A stretch of DNA of 35,281 bases from Saccoglossus kowalevskii (taxonomy: Eukaryota > Hemichordata > Enteropneusta > Harrimaniidae). The notes under the pieces were generated by a model. That model saw nothing but the letters and a program-made list of their open reading frames with translations, had not been told where the DNA came from and made no database searches. Shown in pieces: positions 1 through 11,463 of the stretch (positions are counted from its first letter, which is position 1; every line of letters starts with the position of its first letter). The stretch is taken from NCBI RefSeq assembly GCF_000003605.2, contig NW_003137822.1:1171288-1206568 (forward strand), read 5' to 3'. The translations under genes and the position numbers were made by a program.

Positions 1-385
1 CAGTCGACATTTGTCAAGTGACCATGTAGTTTCAGGTCGACATTTGTCAAGTGACCATGTAGTTTCAGGTCGACATTTGTCAAGTGACCATGTAGTTTCA
101 GGTCGACATTTGTCAAATGGCTCTTTGGTTTCAGGGGGACATTTGTCGAGTGGCCCCACGGTTCCAGAAGGGCATTTGTCGAGTGGCCCCGGCGGTTCCA
201 GAAGGGCATTTGTCGAGTGGCCCCGGCGGTTCTAGAAGGGCATTTGTCGAGTGGCCCCGGCGGTTCCAGAAGGGCATTTGTCGAGTGGCCCCGTGGTTCC
301 AGAGGGGCATTTGTTGAGTGGTTCCAGAGGGACATTTGATAAGCGGCCCTGTTGTTCCCGAGGGTCATTTGCAAAGTGACCATGT
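1..385. repeat. 33-bp minisatellite, about 11-12 units
   Basis: Each unit carries CATTTGTC followed by AAGTGACC or GAGTGGCC. Because 33 is divisible by three, one frame reads through as an 11-residue repeat (SSDHVVSGRHL and variants) without being a convincing gene. Two unit classes are visible: AT-richer units ending GTAGTTTCAGGTCGA at 1-115, and GC-rich units with GGCCCCGGCGGTTCCAGAAGGG from about 145 on. The last units are shortened and diverged. The left end is cut by the window edge. Confidence 0.95.
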
Positions 386-694
386 TTTCATGGCACACTG
401 GCTTCATTGTACAAATACAGACATCTCAAAAGCATACTTTTTTTCTCACTATGTAAAATTATATTTGTTGAAGTTGTTCATACACGAGTTGTTAACACAC
501 TTTCAATCATAATTGGAAATTCATGAAATTCAAAACAAACAGCACATAGAGAGAATACTGCAAATTAGTTGAAAATTGAAAAAAAGTCTATTAAATTACA
601 CCTCTGTGTTCTTCGAGACTTTCTCTAAATATATTTTTTGAAAAGTGGTTTGGTTTGGAAATGTGTTTGAACGGAAACATTAGATTATTGACTT
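386..694. other. AT-rich intergenic DNA
   Basis: No coding signal, RNA gene or clear repeat was seen between the minisatellite and the minus-strand exon at 695. Confidence 0.5.
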
Positions 695-839
695 CTAATT
701 ATCATTATCATCACTTAGATCTTGGGTGTTCATCACCTTTGAAAAAGAATCACACAAATCTGCAATTTTTTTCTGTGTCGCTTTCAGCAGCAATTACATG
801 CCTTCCTGCCTCCATCACAGCAACCAGACCATTCATTAC
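695..839 (-). pseudogene. terminal coding exon, uncharacterised protein, one homopolymer frame break
   Basis: On the minus strand a strong 3' splice site (a pyrimidine-rich tract ending CAAG) precedes an open frame beginning VMNGLVAVMEAGRHVIAAE. The frame continues as KIADLCDSFSKVMNTQDLS and an acidic DDNDN tail to a TAG at 695-697. The two halves lie in different frames. The break is in a run of seven A (seven T on the plus strand, about 766-772), and one A fewer would give a single frame. The residue pattern is that of a helical, acidic-tailed C-terminus. I do not recognise the family. Upstream exons would lie at higher coordinates, and none could be linked with confidence. Confidence 0.4.
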
Positions 840-2214
840 CTTGAAAGAAAAACATAATTGCATTGTTTTGAAAAAGAGTAATTATGCCAGATTTCAAATT
901 TGATAAATACATGTATATGCATTCGTAGCAACAGAGAAGAGGTGGTTACTATTATATAATCTTACACATATGGTGAATTTGTTTACGTGCATGTAAAACC
1001 CAACCATTGGGCATACTAAATCTGTTTACAATATGTGTGTAAAATATATTTGGTTGTTGACACCAGTCATCTTGACATTTCCATATTTTCCTGTTGTTCA
1101 TCACCAAAATTGTTTACAGTAGCACTTTTGCCTTCTACAATGTACTGTAAATAGTGTTTACTTCAAAGAAAAAAATTAGAACAATAAAATTGAAAGTGAT
1201 TTATGCCAAATGTAGAGCATTACTAATATTGTAATTCGCTATTCTCACCAATGGTTAAATCCTTTTCCCTATATTTTATATTCAACTCATCACAAATTAA
1301 TAAGTGAAAATAAATGCCATGCGAAAGTAATCCCGGAAAAAACAATTCCAGCTACAATAAAGTATTTGATAGTTGTCTTGGTTGTGAGTTTGCTTTTCAC
1401 AATTATATCCACAGAAGCATATGAACAGTTTAACACAAAGAATGACACTATTCATCATGCACATTGCCTATACCTTATTCCTATAAATATAGTTCAATAC
1501 ACATACAATATCAAGATTGATTGTCATGAAACATGTAAATTAAATATCCTGTGATATAAATTCTTTTACAGTACTTTCTTATGATGTATACATTTCAAAA
1601 AAACCATCAAGCCTACCTGACTTGAAGTTCTATACATGGCAAACTCCCGCCTGTACATTTTTTAAGTTCCTGTCAACATTCAGATCTCCATAATATGACT
1701 GATGTTGATTACATCACACATGACACATAAATTGAAAGATTTTTTATAGCAACCAAGATTAATTGCTCTTATTGTCACAATTATTTTGTTAATGCCATCT
1801 AGTGACCATTTCCTTAGAAAAATAAATAAAACAAGAGTTACCTTACCATCTGTCAGGGAAAACAAAGTTATCATCTATCACATGAACATACATGGATATC
1901 CTAAAAGTTCTCTGAAGCTCTATTATTATTATCAGCATTTATAATTACATTTGCAAACTCAAAACCTGTTTTTTAAACAGAAATTGTACTTACATCTCTC
2001 ATATCTAGTAAATCCTGGACACTGGCTTGCTAAATAGAATAATTTAAATTCAGCATATCTTTCATAACTGTGAATGCATATACACCATTCTTTGAAAAGA
2101 CAGCATGATGACTTGTCATTTCAACATTTTTTCTTAAGTGCTTCTGGCCAACTCTCCCTCTAAACATCCAGTTAACTGGTAAAAGAATTTTTGCACAGTC
2201 TTGAAGTTTTTAGC
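840..2214. other. AT-rich non-coding DNA
   Basis: Both strands show only short, compositionally AT-biased open frames. No splice-bounded exon, RNA gene or ordered repeat was recognised. It may be intron of the minus-strand gene that ends at 695. Confidence 0.5.
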
Positions 2215-2690
2215 TTTGCAGTCATCACAGATGACCCTAGCGGAGCTGTTGATATGGGGGTCTCTCTGGCGTCGTTAGTCTTGCGTCCTGCATGAAGTTT
2301 ACCTTTAAACGACTTCTTCTTCAAAAGTACTTGACCAATTACATTCATATTTGTACCAAATTTGCTTGGGGTGGTCCTCTGTCAGATTTGTTAAATTCGT
2401 CTCAAAATATGCAAATTGGATTTTCAGTGAATATTTTTGTCATTTTTAGTAAACAATGTTATTTTCGACAACTAGTCCGAAACCGTAACTTCAAATGATT
2501 TCATATTTCCAGCAATGATACTTTGGGTGGTCCTTTGTCAGATTTGTTAAATTTGTGTCAAAATATGCAAATTTTGGATTTTTAGTGAATATTTTTGTCG
2601 TTTTTGGTTAAGTCTAAATGCTTTGATATTTGCAGCAATCGTATTTGACAACTAGCTCAAAACCGTAAGCGCCCTATTTACTATAGCCCT
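2215..2690. repeat. dispersed repeat with internal ~156-bp duplication
   Basis: Two diverged copies of one segment lie head to tail. The first begins near 2365 (CTTGGGGTGGTCCTCTGTCA) and the second at 2521 (CTTTGGGTGGTCCTTTGTCA). Both continue with AGATTTGTTAAATT, CAAAATATGCAAATT, GTGAATATTTTTGTC and, further on, GACAACTAG and AAACCGTAA. The upstream part (2225-2340) has the look of a high-copy invertebrate interspersed repeat. A related GTGGTCCT...GCCAGATTTG string occurs near 16150. Confidence 0.6.
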
Positions 2691-4655
2691 ATCTAAATAT
2701 AAAACATGATACAACTGTAAAGTATACTTTAAATATGTAAAAGCACAAATGAGTTAAGTAACTGGTACTTTTAATGACAAATGCGATGATTATTCTGCTT
2801 ATATCAGGTTCCTTAAATTGCACACATAATAATTTGGACGGTCATTATACTTTCAAACAGTTGCCTAACAATATCCATCTTATCTTCTGATATGCCCAAG
2901 AATGTGATATAATGCCGTAATTTGCATATGAAAAATAAGACTTGTCATCTCGTGTGTTACTTCTAGTTTCAGTTATTACTATCCCAGTGTTGTACTCTTC
3001 CAATAAGAGTGAGTTTACTGTCCTGTTTGCGGAAGTGTTTGTATGTAATAAATATTACTTACTTTCCATTAACATTTTTGTGTTTATCTTTTGTTAAATA
3101 TTCACATGCAACTAATGACAATGCAATCACAGTTGCTCAAGTAATATTTCTTGCAGTGTCACATTTCTGGCTGAAGGCACTTCCAGCAAAACTTTGTGTA
3201 TCAACATTCCACATAGAATTAAAAAAATAAGATACCAGATTTTCCCTGGCATTTCCCAGATCCTCAACCCTTTTCGCCAAAAATGTATTACTTCATTTCT
3301 TACTTCATGTTTAAATGTCGTGATAACAATTTCGAAGAAAACTCAATTTTACATAAATTTTGAGAAGAGTGACAATGGTGATAACAGGGTTAGATCATAC
3401 AGCCTACAAACAGAACACCCATGAACTGATAAGTTGACAAATGTTCGCTTGTTCATACAGTACCGTATTGGCCATTTACTTTGTTACTAATAGTAAAATG
3501 TTTAGGTGACTGGAGAATGAAATGCATGTAAACCCAAAATATTTACTTCTATTGCAAGAACAAAATAATATTGTGACACTTTTGTCAAATAACATAAGAA
3601 CATGCACTTCCAATAGAGGAAATAAACAGTATGTTGATTACACTTCTAGCCAACAAGTGCTGAGAATCAAAGCATGTTATCACTGCATTCAAATTTTACT
3701 GTTACCTAATATACAGATTTATTCTTGCAATTTTCTGACCATACTTGCAAAAGTACAGGTGAAAAACCATTTCATAATGTCCAAAACAAACTGGAGCTCA
3801 CACTGCTATATAACATGGTTTTATAATTGAGACATCTGTATTACAGATCATTTATCTACTTCCTCAGATTGTTCTGCGCAGTTCCCAGTGTTGAAAAATT
3901 GTAAATGTGCTTGTATGAAGGCAATAGATTTTTCAATTTGGTATGATGTGAAAAAAATAAAACCAGGAGTCATGATTGGGTGCTATACAGAGTTAACAAA
4001 TTAAACCCAAGAAATTTGTGAGGGTGCTTTACTGAGTTAACAAGAGAAACGTGAACAGATTTGAGAGGTGTAGAATACCCCAGACTGTTACAAAATCACT
4101 GAAATCAAACCAGGGGTTTTCAAGAAGTTGATTTTTGCAATAGTGCAGTTCATTATTATGCAAACAAGGCAATTAGCATATTCAGATCCAGCACTTCTCT
4201 CATAAGTTGTTACCATCTCAATTGGCTCAGGACTTTTTGAACTCCTCAGGAAAAAGATTCTGCACCGATGGCTTGGCAAGACAAATCACAGAAATTCCTT
4301 TGTAAAAGCAATCCTGGAAAGATGTACATAGATCAGCAGCATACTAGCAAATAGTTTCCAGATTTATCAGGTTTATATTGGACTACCAGTGGATATTGTA
4401 TTACAGGGAAGTATGCTAACGAATCAATACTACTTAGCTCACTTCATCCATGTAATAAACTACAAACGCTAACAGAACATTAAACTCCAACATGTTAATG
4501 TATTAAGGTCAAAACAATAACATTTCAATTTTAAAGCAGACATAATTTTGTATTTATCTGTGCTTCTGAACACACAAAGTAACACCAACATTTTTCAACA
4601 TTCAATACACATCAAACATTAGTACTAGAGTAAATTCCTATAAACCTTATTAATA
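2691..4655. other. AT-rich non-coding DNA
   Basis: The open frames here, up to about 100 codons, have AT-driven composition and no recognisable motifs. A TACCGTATT terminus-like motif occurs at 3461. Nothing else is supported. Confidence 0.5.
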
Positions 4656-4833
4656 TACCATATTTTCTCTACTATAAGTATTTGACGTTTCTGCTCAAAA
4701 TGAGATTTTCAATTTACATGTCCTGTCAAATGAGCTTGTAGTAGAATAAATACCAGAACACCACAATCTTTGTTGCAAACTTGTGCATTTTGATCACTAA
4801 AATCAATAATAGTTCTAATAAGGAAATATGGTA
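4656..4833. repeat. MITE-like element with TACCATATTT termini
   Basis: TACCATATTTTCTC at 4656 is mirrored by AGGAAATATGGTA ending at 4833, giving an inverted repeat of about 13 bp around 178 bp. The interior shares TTTTCAATTTACATGT with the sequence just beyond it (4852-4867). Another TACCGTATTTCC follows at 4929. No clear target duplication is visible. A similar 128-bp element is at 16021-16148. Confidence 0.45.
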
Positions 4834-5576
4834 TTTAGTGAGAAATTAGATTTTCAATTTACATGTGCTTCTGTCAAATGACCTAATAGAACGAATAGTA
4901 ACTCCCCAAATTTTCCTAAACACCTAGATACCGTATTTCCTTCATTGGAAGTTTTTTGGGTGGTGAAAGTATCTTTCAACAAACTGTTATCTCAAAATAC
5001 GACAAAGATGCCCATCTCTTTGCTATATAGGTCGTTCTTGTTGGATACTACTCCCATGACAGTCATGCGTGTAGGTTTGTGCAAATAACTACTATTCTAC
5101 ATTTCTTCTATAACCTACCAAAACAGTATACAGATAAAATTCTAAATTATTTAGAATTACTCTGTAATAAAGCACGACAGTCATAACATTGCAAATGTAA
5201 TAAGTAAAAAGCAGGTCTACGTGAACTTAAACCCAAATACTGCCAACTGTGACATAATTTGTGGTGGAAATGTCAATTGTCACCAGCCATCTATACTAGT
5301 ATTTACTTTAAAAGAAATTACTCAAATTGTTTCTGATAAATTAACCAAAATGATGTGTATTTTTTAAAGCACAAGGAACCGGTCAGTATGTATATTCTAT
5401 ACATACAGGTCATTCAGGTCAATACAGGAAACGTACATTCTCAGAACAGTTAACAAAGTTGAAAGAAAAAAAACATGATCAAAGAAAAAAATCCTGATAC
5501 ATGTCAAAAACAATTAGGTAATAAAATGTGCGAGAAAATTACAAAAAATGCACTTTTATAGTCGTGCAGTACTCTT
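4834..5576. other. non-coding DNA with MITE-related remnants
   Basis: 4852-4940 repeats parts of the preceding inverted-repeat element and ends with another TACCGTATTT terminus at 4929. The rest (4950-5576) has no feature I can support. Confidence 0.4.
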
Positions 5577-5578
5577 AC

Positions 5579-5760
5579 CTCTGATTCATCTAAACAATTT
5601 ACTGACATGTAATGGTCCTTGTGAAATGTTGACCAACTGCGTGATATCCTTTAATTTCACTGTGTCACCAATATGGAGCTTTCCGCATGCAGCATCTCTC
5701 CATAATGAAACTTTACTGATTCTTGTTCCATGATAATGAAGACAGCGGAGCTATTTCGAC
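5579..5760 (-). CDS. exon with OB-fold-like sequence (partial)
   Basis: The minus strand reads KVSLWRDAACGKLHIGDTVK followed by LKDITQLVNISQGPLH. The hydrophobic/LWxD/IGDxV pattern resembles the first strands of replication-protein-A-type OB folds, in which LWG/LWRD precedes a small loop and a G-D-x-V strand. This is inference from pattern, not an alignment. The frame reaches a stop shortly before a good GTAAGA donor. A neighbouring frame (MSVNCLDESE) is open across that donor, implying a one-base break near GGACCATTACATG. Confidence 0.35.
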
Positions 5761-7014
5761 CGCCAGGTCGCTTGTTTGAGAAAGCTGTCTTCTTGACCAT
5801 TTCGGTTATGGCTGACACTCCATCCAAAACCTGTTCTAATAATGCTAACTGTTCATCTTCTGTTAGAATTAAAATGTCCAGAAACTTTGTATGTGGAATC
5901 TGTGGAGTGGAGAACAGCTCTCAAGCTTTTAATTTTGCTCTTTAACAATTCCCTCTTCGAACATTGCAAAAACCTGCACATAGTGGGTTGTAGTTTGCAC
6001 TTTGGGTCAACTTTCTGCAAACAAACAGGAATGTATGTAACAGTTGGCAGAATAATAGATTGTCAAAGTTGACTGAAGCTAGTCATAATATCAAAGGCTT
6101 TAAGCTAAGATGGATAAGTAAGCATATATGTAACAATTTTTGAAAAATATTAATATTTGGAAGAAACTATATAGAAAACCAATAGAATACATTGTAGCAC
6201 TTTATCACTAAATGTCATTTTGTCCAGCATAAACAACAGCATATCTAGATCTAGATTGGTATGTTGGTATTGTTCACTCAACTGGGTTATGGCTTTAAAT
6301 GAGTGTTGAGCACGTATAATATCATATGTATATCCATTTACCTGGAATAAACAAATAATTACAGTAATATTTGTTTATTATTATCAGCCTCATGTTTTGC
6401 AGTATGCCTTATAACTGTGAAATTAATTGGGTCACATTTGTAAGGAAACTAAATAAAAAACAACAATATCATTGATTGTTTGAGAGAAGCCTATGTTACT
6501 AGTCACAAATTTGAAAATATTCTATTTGGTTGAGTTATAAAGGCTGAAGTCATCTTTTAAATTAAACTATTAATAAACTTACATTGACTCGTTAAAGTCT
6601 CCTTTTGATGCATTATTTAAAACTACAATCAATGGCTGATACGCCTCGTCTAGGTATTCATTCATTTTCATTTCTCGACCCAATTTTCATCTGTCTGGAA
6701 GCGGAACATCACAAACCCCCACAAGGGAGTCATACCAGGCGCATGTGAAGGGTAAGCATCTGCTGCTGGCATCCCACACCCGCCGTGATGTTACGAAGTA
6801 AAGTTAGGGGGAAATGTCAAGTCAAGTTTAACATGTCAGATTACATAATTTTGAACCTATACAATTACATAATGATATTCAAGATAAAACCGGAGTTTTC
6901 ATGATCAACTAGTTGTCTGTTTGTTTTTTCTTTTTCATATACTTATTAACAGCAGTGTAATAAAAACGATACTAAAACTTCATGTTTGTAAAACTCTATG
7001 GAGAATGTTGTTAC

Positions 7015-7196
7015 ATTGAATTGTTGCAATTTTCACACCAACATGACATTCTTTGATTACGATTATGGCAATCTGGTCTAACTCTATTGGTTTGTTAACT
7101 TCTTGTTTCATCTTTTTCTTTGTTAATGCTGGAACAGAAAGTTTCTTGGCAGCTTCTTTTTCCCCACTTTTTCTTGGCCTCTGGATGCTTGTTGAC
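7015..7196 (-). CDS. exon 2 (partial gene): Lys-rich region
   Basis: The exon follows TATACAG and reads STSIQRPRKSGEKEAAKKL, a Lys-rich linker, then IELDQIAIIVIKECHVGV. It is phase-compatible with the exon at 7856-8176. The 3' end is placed at a GTAACA donor. If unspliced, the frame stops at 6980. The basic stretch could be a nuclear localisation signal (inference). Confidence 0.45.
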
Positions 7197-7855
7197 CTGT
7201 ATATACATATGGTATTATAAATAAAGGAGTTTATTGGCATGAATGAGTTTTACCTAAAATTTGCATGGTTTAAAAAAACATGGTCATCAGTCATGAACAG
7301 TGAACAAAAACAAAATTGTATTTAACAACAACAAAGTTCAATTTGAAAGGCAAAAAACTAGGGCTTTGCTTACAAACGTAAAACCAGTCACCAGCTTCCT
7401 ATTTAAATATTAAATAATGATTGGCTCAAGAGCATAACATTATCTAAGCCAATATGTGAAGGCGTGTACATGCCTTCTCACGACATAGCAACTGCATCCC
7501 TTTGCATAATCAAAATGAGACATTTTTACACGCTGATTAAATAATGTTGAACCAGGGCTCATTACAGCTTCCTGGTTGAACTATCTCATTAATAATAAAT
7601 AGAACTAACATTCACGCCTTAATACAATTTCCGGTTTTTGTCAATTTGAATTTTAACACCTATTTTGATTAAGAAAAATTAAATGTATCAAATGTTTATA
7701 ATAACGATAGCTTTATGGCCTATACTGTATACAGCGAAACGGTTGGCACATTTTTTTGTTACTCAGGATAAACGATATAAGTTTGCAATTGACAATCGGT
7801 GTGACGGTATTGCCTTGAAACATTGATATAGAAGCGCATGATCGAATGTACTCAC

Positions 7856-8176
7856 GACGGCGGTGTAAATTCATCAGTAGTATCAAGGTTGTTGCCACCT
7901 GAATCAACAGTGCTGCTGTCGGGTGATTCGGACATATGATTATAATCATCGTTACTGAGTAGTGACTGATCTTCGTCATGCGATTCTGAATTCCTCTCAT
8001 CCTCATCGTCACCGAATTCTTCATTTAAAGTTACTGACTGTTGTGATGTCGCTATGACTGATGTTAACTTCTCACAAAAATCTTCAACAGATGAGAATTA
8101 TCTACTGACATTCTTCTTACACACAAATCTGGACTGAGAAAGCCGCGGATTTTCACCTTTTTCCGGCGAAGACGAC
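7856..8176 (-). CDS. exon 1 (partial gene): acidic Ser/Asp-rich region
   Basis: The reading frame runs from RSSSPEKGENPRLSQ through an in-frame TAA (8098-8100) into FSSVEDFCEKLTSV and then GDDEDERNSESHDEDQ and SPDSSTVDSGGNN. It ends TPPS at a GTGAGT donor whose split codon is completed by the exon at 7196. The composition suggests a disordered, nuclear-type acidic region. No ATG precedes it, so either another exon lies upstream or the 5' end is lost. Confidence 0.45.
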
Positions 8177-9436
8177 CTGCAGTACAGTATTTATAGTATA
8201 CACATATGTCATGTTTTGATGATATCTTCAGTTCTTTATTTGAAATGTACATTGCTAACAGCGGAGCTATCTCAGTCGAGAGGATGCTTGTTGGAACACT
8301 ATCAGTGATCCATATTTATAGCATAGGATATCATTGTTACCATTGCATATTATGCTGTGGGTTGTCAGCTTTTCTTTATGGTACTCCACGTATCATAGTC
8401 TCATTTCAGATTTGAACTTTATGGGAGCTATATCAGAAATCAAGAGCGAAACACAACAATCTGATTCAGGACAAGAGTTGAAAAGGTAGTTTGGTACCAT
8501 TACTAAAGGTCAAAATCTCATCACTATTGTATTTCCAAACTGATACATAACTATTCATTGCGGAACTAGTGATTAACTTTTAGTTCAGAGAAATATAATA
8601 CACTGTCATAAAATATGCAAAAATGTGTTTTTTTTACAAATATTTTCATAGGAAACCATGTTAAAACATTATTTAAAACTTATTAAAAAAAACAAAAACA
8701 TTTTTATTCTACAAATGTTTAAAATATTTTATGACAACAGAAGGTACACTTTAGGTTACTATATATGATTTATCACCCTTTGTCACCTTGCGAAATTTTG
8801 ATATATGAGGAAATATTCTTCACTTAAAAAGTGCCGATTTCATAGATTTGTGTCCCAGATTTGTGGCAAAAGTAGTACGGTGACCATATATTTGTTTATG
8901 GACTCATAAAAAAAATAGCAAAAAGAACTACTTGTATGTTATATATTATGACAATTTGACGTTCAACTTACTGAGGAAACATGCTCAAAATGTGTACCCT
9001 CAACATTGACTATAAAATGAATGTTCAAAATCACACAGTAAATATATTCTGTAGCTTAAAGGGGTTTATTCTGTTTTGAAAATTTACCGCAGAATACAGC
9101 AAAAAAAATGTCATTGCAACAAATAACGTGATTTTCAAAATATTGCGATATTATTGTTAATAATATTATTTGCAATGAAAAATTTCAGGAAAGAACTAGT
9201 CACTCCGGTATTTCCGGTACCTACAAGTGTGAAGTCACCTTTAATTTGTGATTCGATAAAGGTCATTGCACATGCACAGGTCACATGTCATTGCTGATGC
9301 ACATTTTTTTTAGTTTTATTCTCGTTTTACTGTGTAAATATCTTATTTATAGGATTAACAATTAAAATAAACTACACAAGCTTAACTAAGGAATGTGAAT
9401 ACCTGTTAATAAACTAGAACAAACATGTAATTGATG
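8177..9436. other. non-coding DNA
   Basis: Very AT-rich with A and T runs (for example 8626-8700, 9100-9180). No coding exon or clear repeat is recognised. It may hold the 5' region of the minus-strand gene ending at 8176. Confidence 0.4.
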
Positions 9437-9512
9437 AAGACAATGTGACAGAATCGAACGCACGGCTCGATACGCTGCAACATCCCGATCCGGCACTATC
9501 AACTAGTCGGTG
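9437..9512 (-). repeat. tRNA-like sequence, possible SINE head
   Basis: On the minus strand TAGTTGATAGTG (9505-9494) resembles an RNA polymerase III A box. About 34 bases later GTTCGATTC (9459-9451) matches the core of a B box, and the spacing fits a tRNA. The segment is markedly more GC-rich than its surroundings. I could not fold a complete cloverleaf with a paired acceptor stem, so a functional tRNA is unlikely. A tRNA-derived SINE is the simplest reading. Confidence 0.35.
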
Positions 9513-10900
9513 TGGTAGTTATCAAGTAAATAGCAAATAAATATTCGGTATCAATATTGAATCATATACTAGAAACTTCACCGGAAAATCTCGATGCACT
9601 AATATCATTTGAATCTGCGACAAATCTGCTTTTCGAAAATCAAATGCTTTGCTGACAACAGATGACAAGAGATTTCAAACCTTGTAAGCTAGCGTCACTG
9701 TGACTAACTATTCACCATTAGAAATTGCGTTTACGGGTGTGTCTAAACGAAGAACGAAGACAGAATACTCATACTGTTTAAGGTAGCAGGATAGTTTTTT
9801 GGCATTAAAAATGTAAACAAACGCCTATAATCGGAATAAATTTTGCAAGAAATCATACAATCTATATATGTTTAGAAAGCCCTTAGCTTGTGAATAAAAT
9901 GTTAAATGTCATCTCTACAGTCATTCATGCGATCAAAAACTTTACACTGTTTTGAAGCAAAGGCCATGAAGTTTTAATCCGTATTTCTATTTTTACATTA
10001 AGTGTGTTTTTCCTTTCTGAAAATAACAAATTTCTAGCACGTTTTTTGGTGTTAAAGTTAGCGTATATCGATGGTTTGCGCGAGGTTTGTGAAAACACGC
10101 AATGGAATTTCGCAAAAATGTAAATACTTATATGAAGCCAACATATCCAAGAGTAAAAAAAGCCAAACGGCGACATCGTAGCGCTATTCACTGAAACGCC
10201 ATTTAAAATTAGGTCAGTGGTAATTGCCAGAAACTGAACACCGAGAAATCGGCACTTTTATGATTTTAAATTTAAAATCAAGGTTAACTCCCGTTTTAGC
10301 AGCAAAATTATATGGGTTGGTGGTAATTAAATTACCTTGAAGGTTGTTTTCAGGCAAAAAACATGAATCGACATTTATGGTGTTTTGAGAGTGTATGTGC
10401 TGATAACGAACGGTGACGTCATTCATTACAGCTGGGATTATGCAAAGTGGGCGGTTCTGTTTGCAGGTAGCAAACAACTCAAATACTACACTGGGCAGTT
10501 GAAATGTTTGTCAATATAGCGTATTTGTCTTTGGGCCGTTTTATTTACAAACTTATTTTCTCGAGTATTCCACGAGTTTCAAAGTCTTTTAGAGACACAA
10601 GAATACCTTCCAAAACTAATTATCAGACTTGCGCAGAATACGGTAGGAAATGGAATGACGGCTGTGGGTAAGTTATTTTCATGTGTGGGTTTGGGGAAAT
10701 GCAGAGTAAATTCTCAACACAAACATATTGTGAATCGGTATCCGACAAAACCGTTTTTTTTTTTTTTTTTTTATTTTACCTGAATAAGCCTAAATCGATT
10801 TTCAGACGAATTCGAAGAGTACGCCGCCCCTCCTCGCCAAAGTGTTCGTCTTACAGCACATTTATATGCACTCTTTTTGCAGGCACGTCAGACTTTGGTT
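9513..10900. other. non-coding DNA with a 19-T tract
   Basis: No gene is supported. A run of 19 T lies at 10754-10772. Open frames on the minus strand (9925-10477) lack recognisable motifs. Confidence 0.4.
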
Positions 10901-11140
10901 TCATTTTGGTTTAAGATAGTAACAACCATCTGCAGCTAAATTCAAGTCCATTATATTCGCCATTAATCGTGCTGCATCAAGTTTTAAACTTGCCACTTTC
11001 TTTCCACGAAAAGTCACAGCGGCTGCGTCTTTATTGCGAGTATTCTGGCGATCTCGACAACGAAAGCTACCGTAGTGTGGCTTCCCAACAGCAAGTACAT
11101 TGCGCATACCTTTTTTTCTCATGATGATAACAGTGATCAA
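10901..11140 (-). CDS. hypothetical protein, 79 aa, divergent from the 11464 gene
   Basis: An uninterrupted frame reads MITVIIMRKKGMRNVLAVGK, then PHYGSFRCRDRQNTRNKDAA, then a stretch with FRGKKVASLKLD and ends DGCYYLKPK before TGA. It is basic, with several Arg/Lys clusters and alternating hydrophobic residues near the end (LDAARLMANIMDLNL), which looks more protein-like than the AT-driven frames around it. It diverges from the plus-strand gene whose first ATG is at 11464, leaving about 320 bp of comparatively CpG-rich shared upstream DNA. I do not recognise the family. It may be one exon of a longer gene. Confidence 0.4.
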   Translation of the reverse strand: MITVIIMRKKGMRNVLAVGKPHYGSFRCRDRQNTRNKDAAAVTFRGKKVASLKLDAARLMANIMDLNLAADGCYYLKPK

Positions 11141-11463
11141 TCACTGTCAACAGACTGTAATATTGGTTTCAATTGACGACTATTTCCACGTAATTCGACC
11201 AATGAAAATGCAGTGCTCTAAAATATTGACAGGCACTAAAAAACCCCATGTGGTTTCCTGTTATGGCTATGACGGGCGTCGAAGTATCTTTTCGTCGTCT
11301 TTTTGTTGCTTTGACCGGATTTTTCTTGTCTGTTTATAATTCACACTTCCGCAATTAATATGTCGTCGGCCATTATGGGAAACTTCCTTTCGCGTGTGTA
11401 CCGCCGTTGAAGACAGGGAACGGAAGGGTGTCACGTGATTCTTTTGATCAATCGCGAGTACGC
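11141..11463. promoter_or_regulatory. putative bidirectional promoter / 5' UTR region
   Basis: This stretch is richer in CpG than the surroundings (TTTCGTCGTC, TCGTCGGCC, CGCGTGTG, AATCGCGAGTACGC). It contains an E-box CACGTG (11433-11438) and lies between divergent reading frames. An upstream ORF (ATG 11360, stop 11408-11410) precedes the main ATG. The strings TCAATCGCGAG and CGGAAGGGTG recur near 20995-21040, close to another coding stretch. No TATA box was identified. Confidence 0.35.

Larger units (their letters stand above)
5579..8176 (-). pseudogene. multi-exon uncharacterised gene, damaged; acidic N-terminal region and OB-fold-like exon
   Basis: Several minus-strand segments look like exons of one gene. 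The first (8176-7856) reads an acidic Ser/Asp-rich stretch and ends at a GTGAGT donor. The second (7196-7015) follows a CAG acceptor and completes the split codon (TC + G) in frame, giving a Lys-rich region. Further coding-like pieces are at about 6820-6585 (VWDASSRCLPF, then DEAYQPLIVVL, ending at GTAAGT), 6341-6191 (VNGYTYDIIRAQHSFKAI) and about 5880-5579 (KFLDILILTEDEQLALLEQV, then KVSLWRDAACGKLHIGDTVK, ending at GTAAGA). Damage: in-frame TAA at 8098-8100, TGA before KLGREM, and frame changes between and within later pieces. The family is not recognised. Exons after the second are linked only by order and strand. Confidence 0.45.

Noticed and set aside
1-385. CRISPR-like array
   Set aside because: The units are contiguous with no unique spacers, and the genome is animal.
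11-512. Overlapping open frames through the minisatellite as a repeat protein gene
   Set aside because: They exist only because the unit is 33 bp. There is no splice context and no conserved start, and the frames end where the repeat ends.
9925-10477. Two adjacent minus-strand frames of 87-88 codons
   Set aside because: Composition is AT-driven, and there are no motifs and no plausible splice link.
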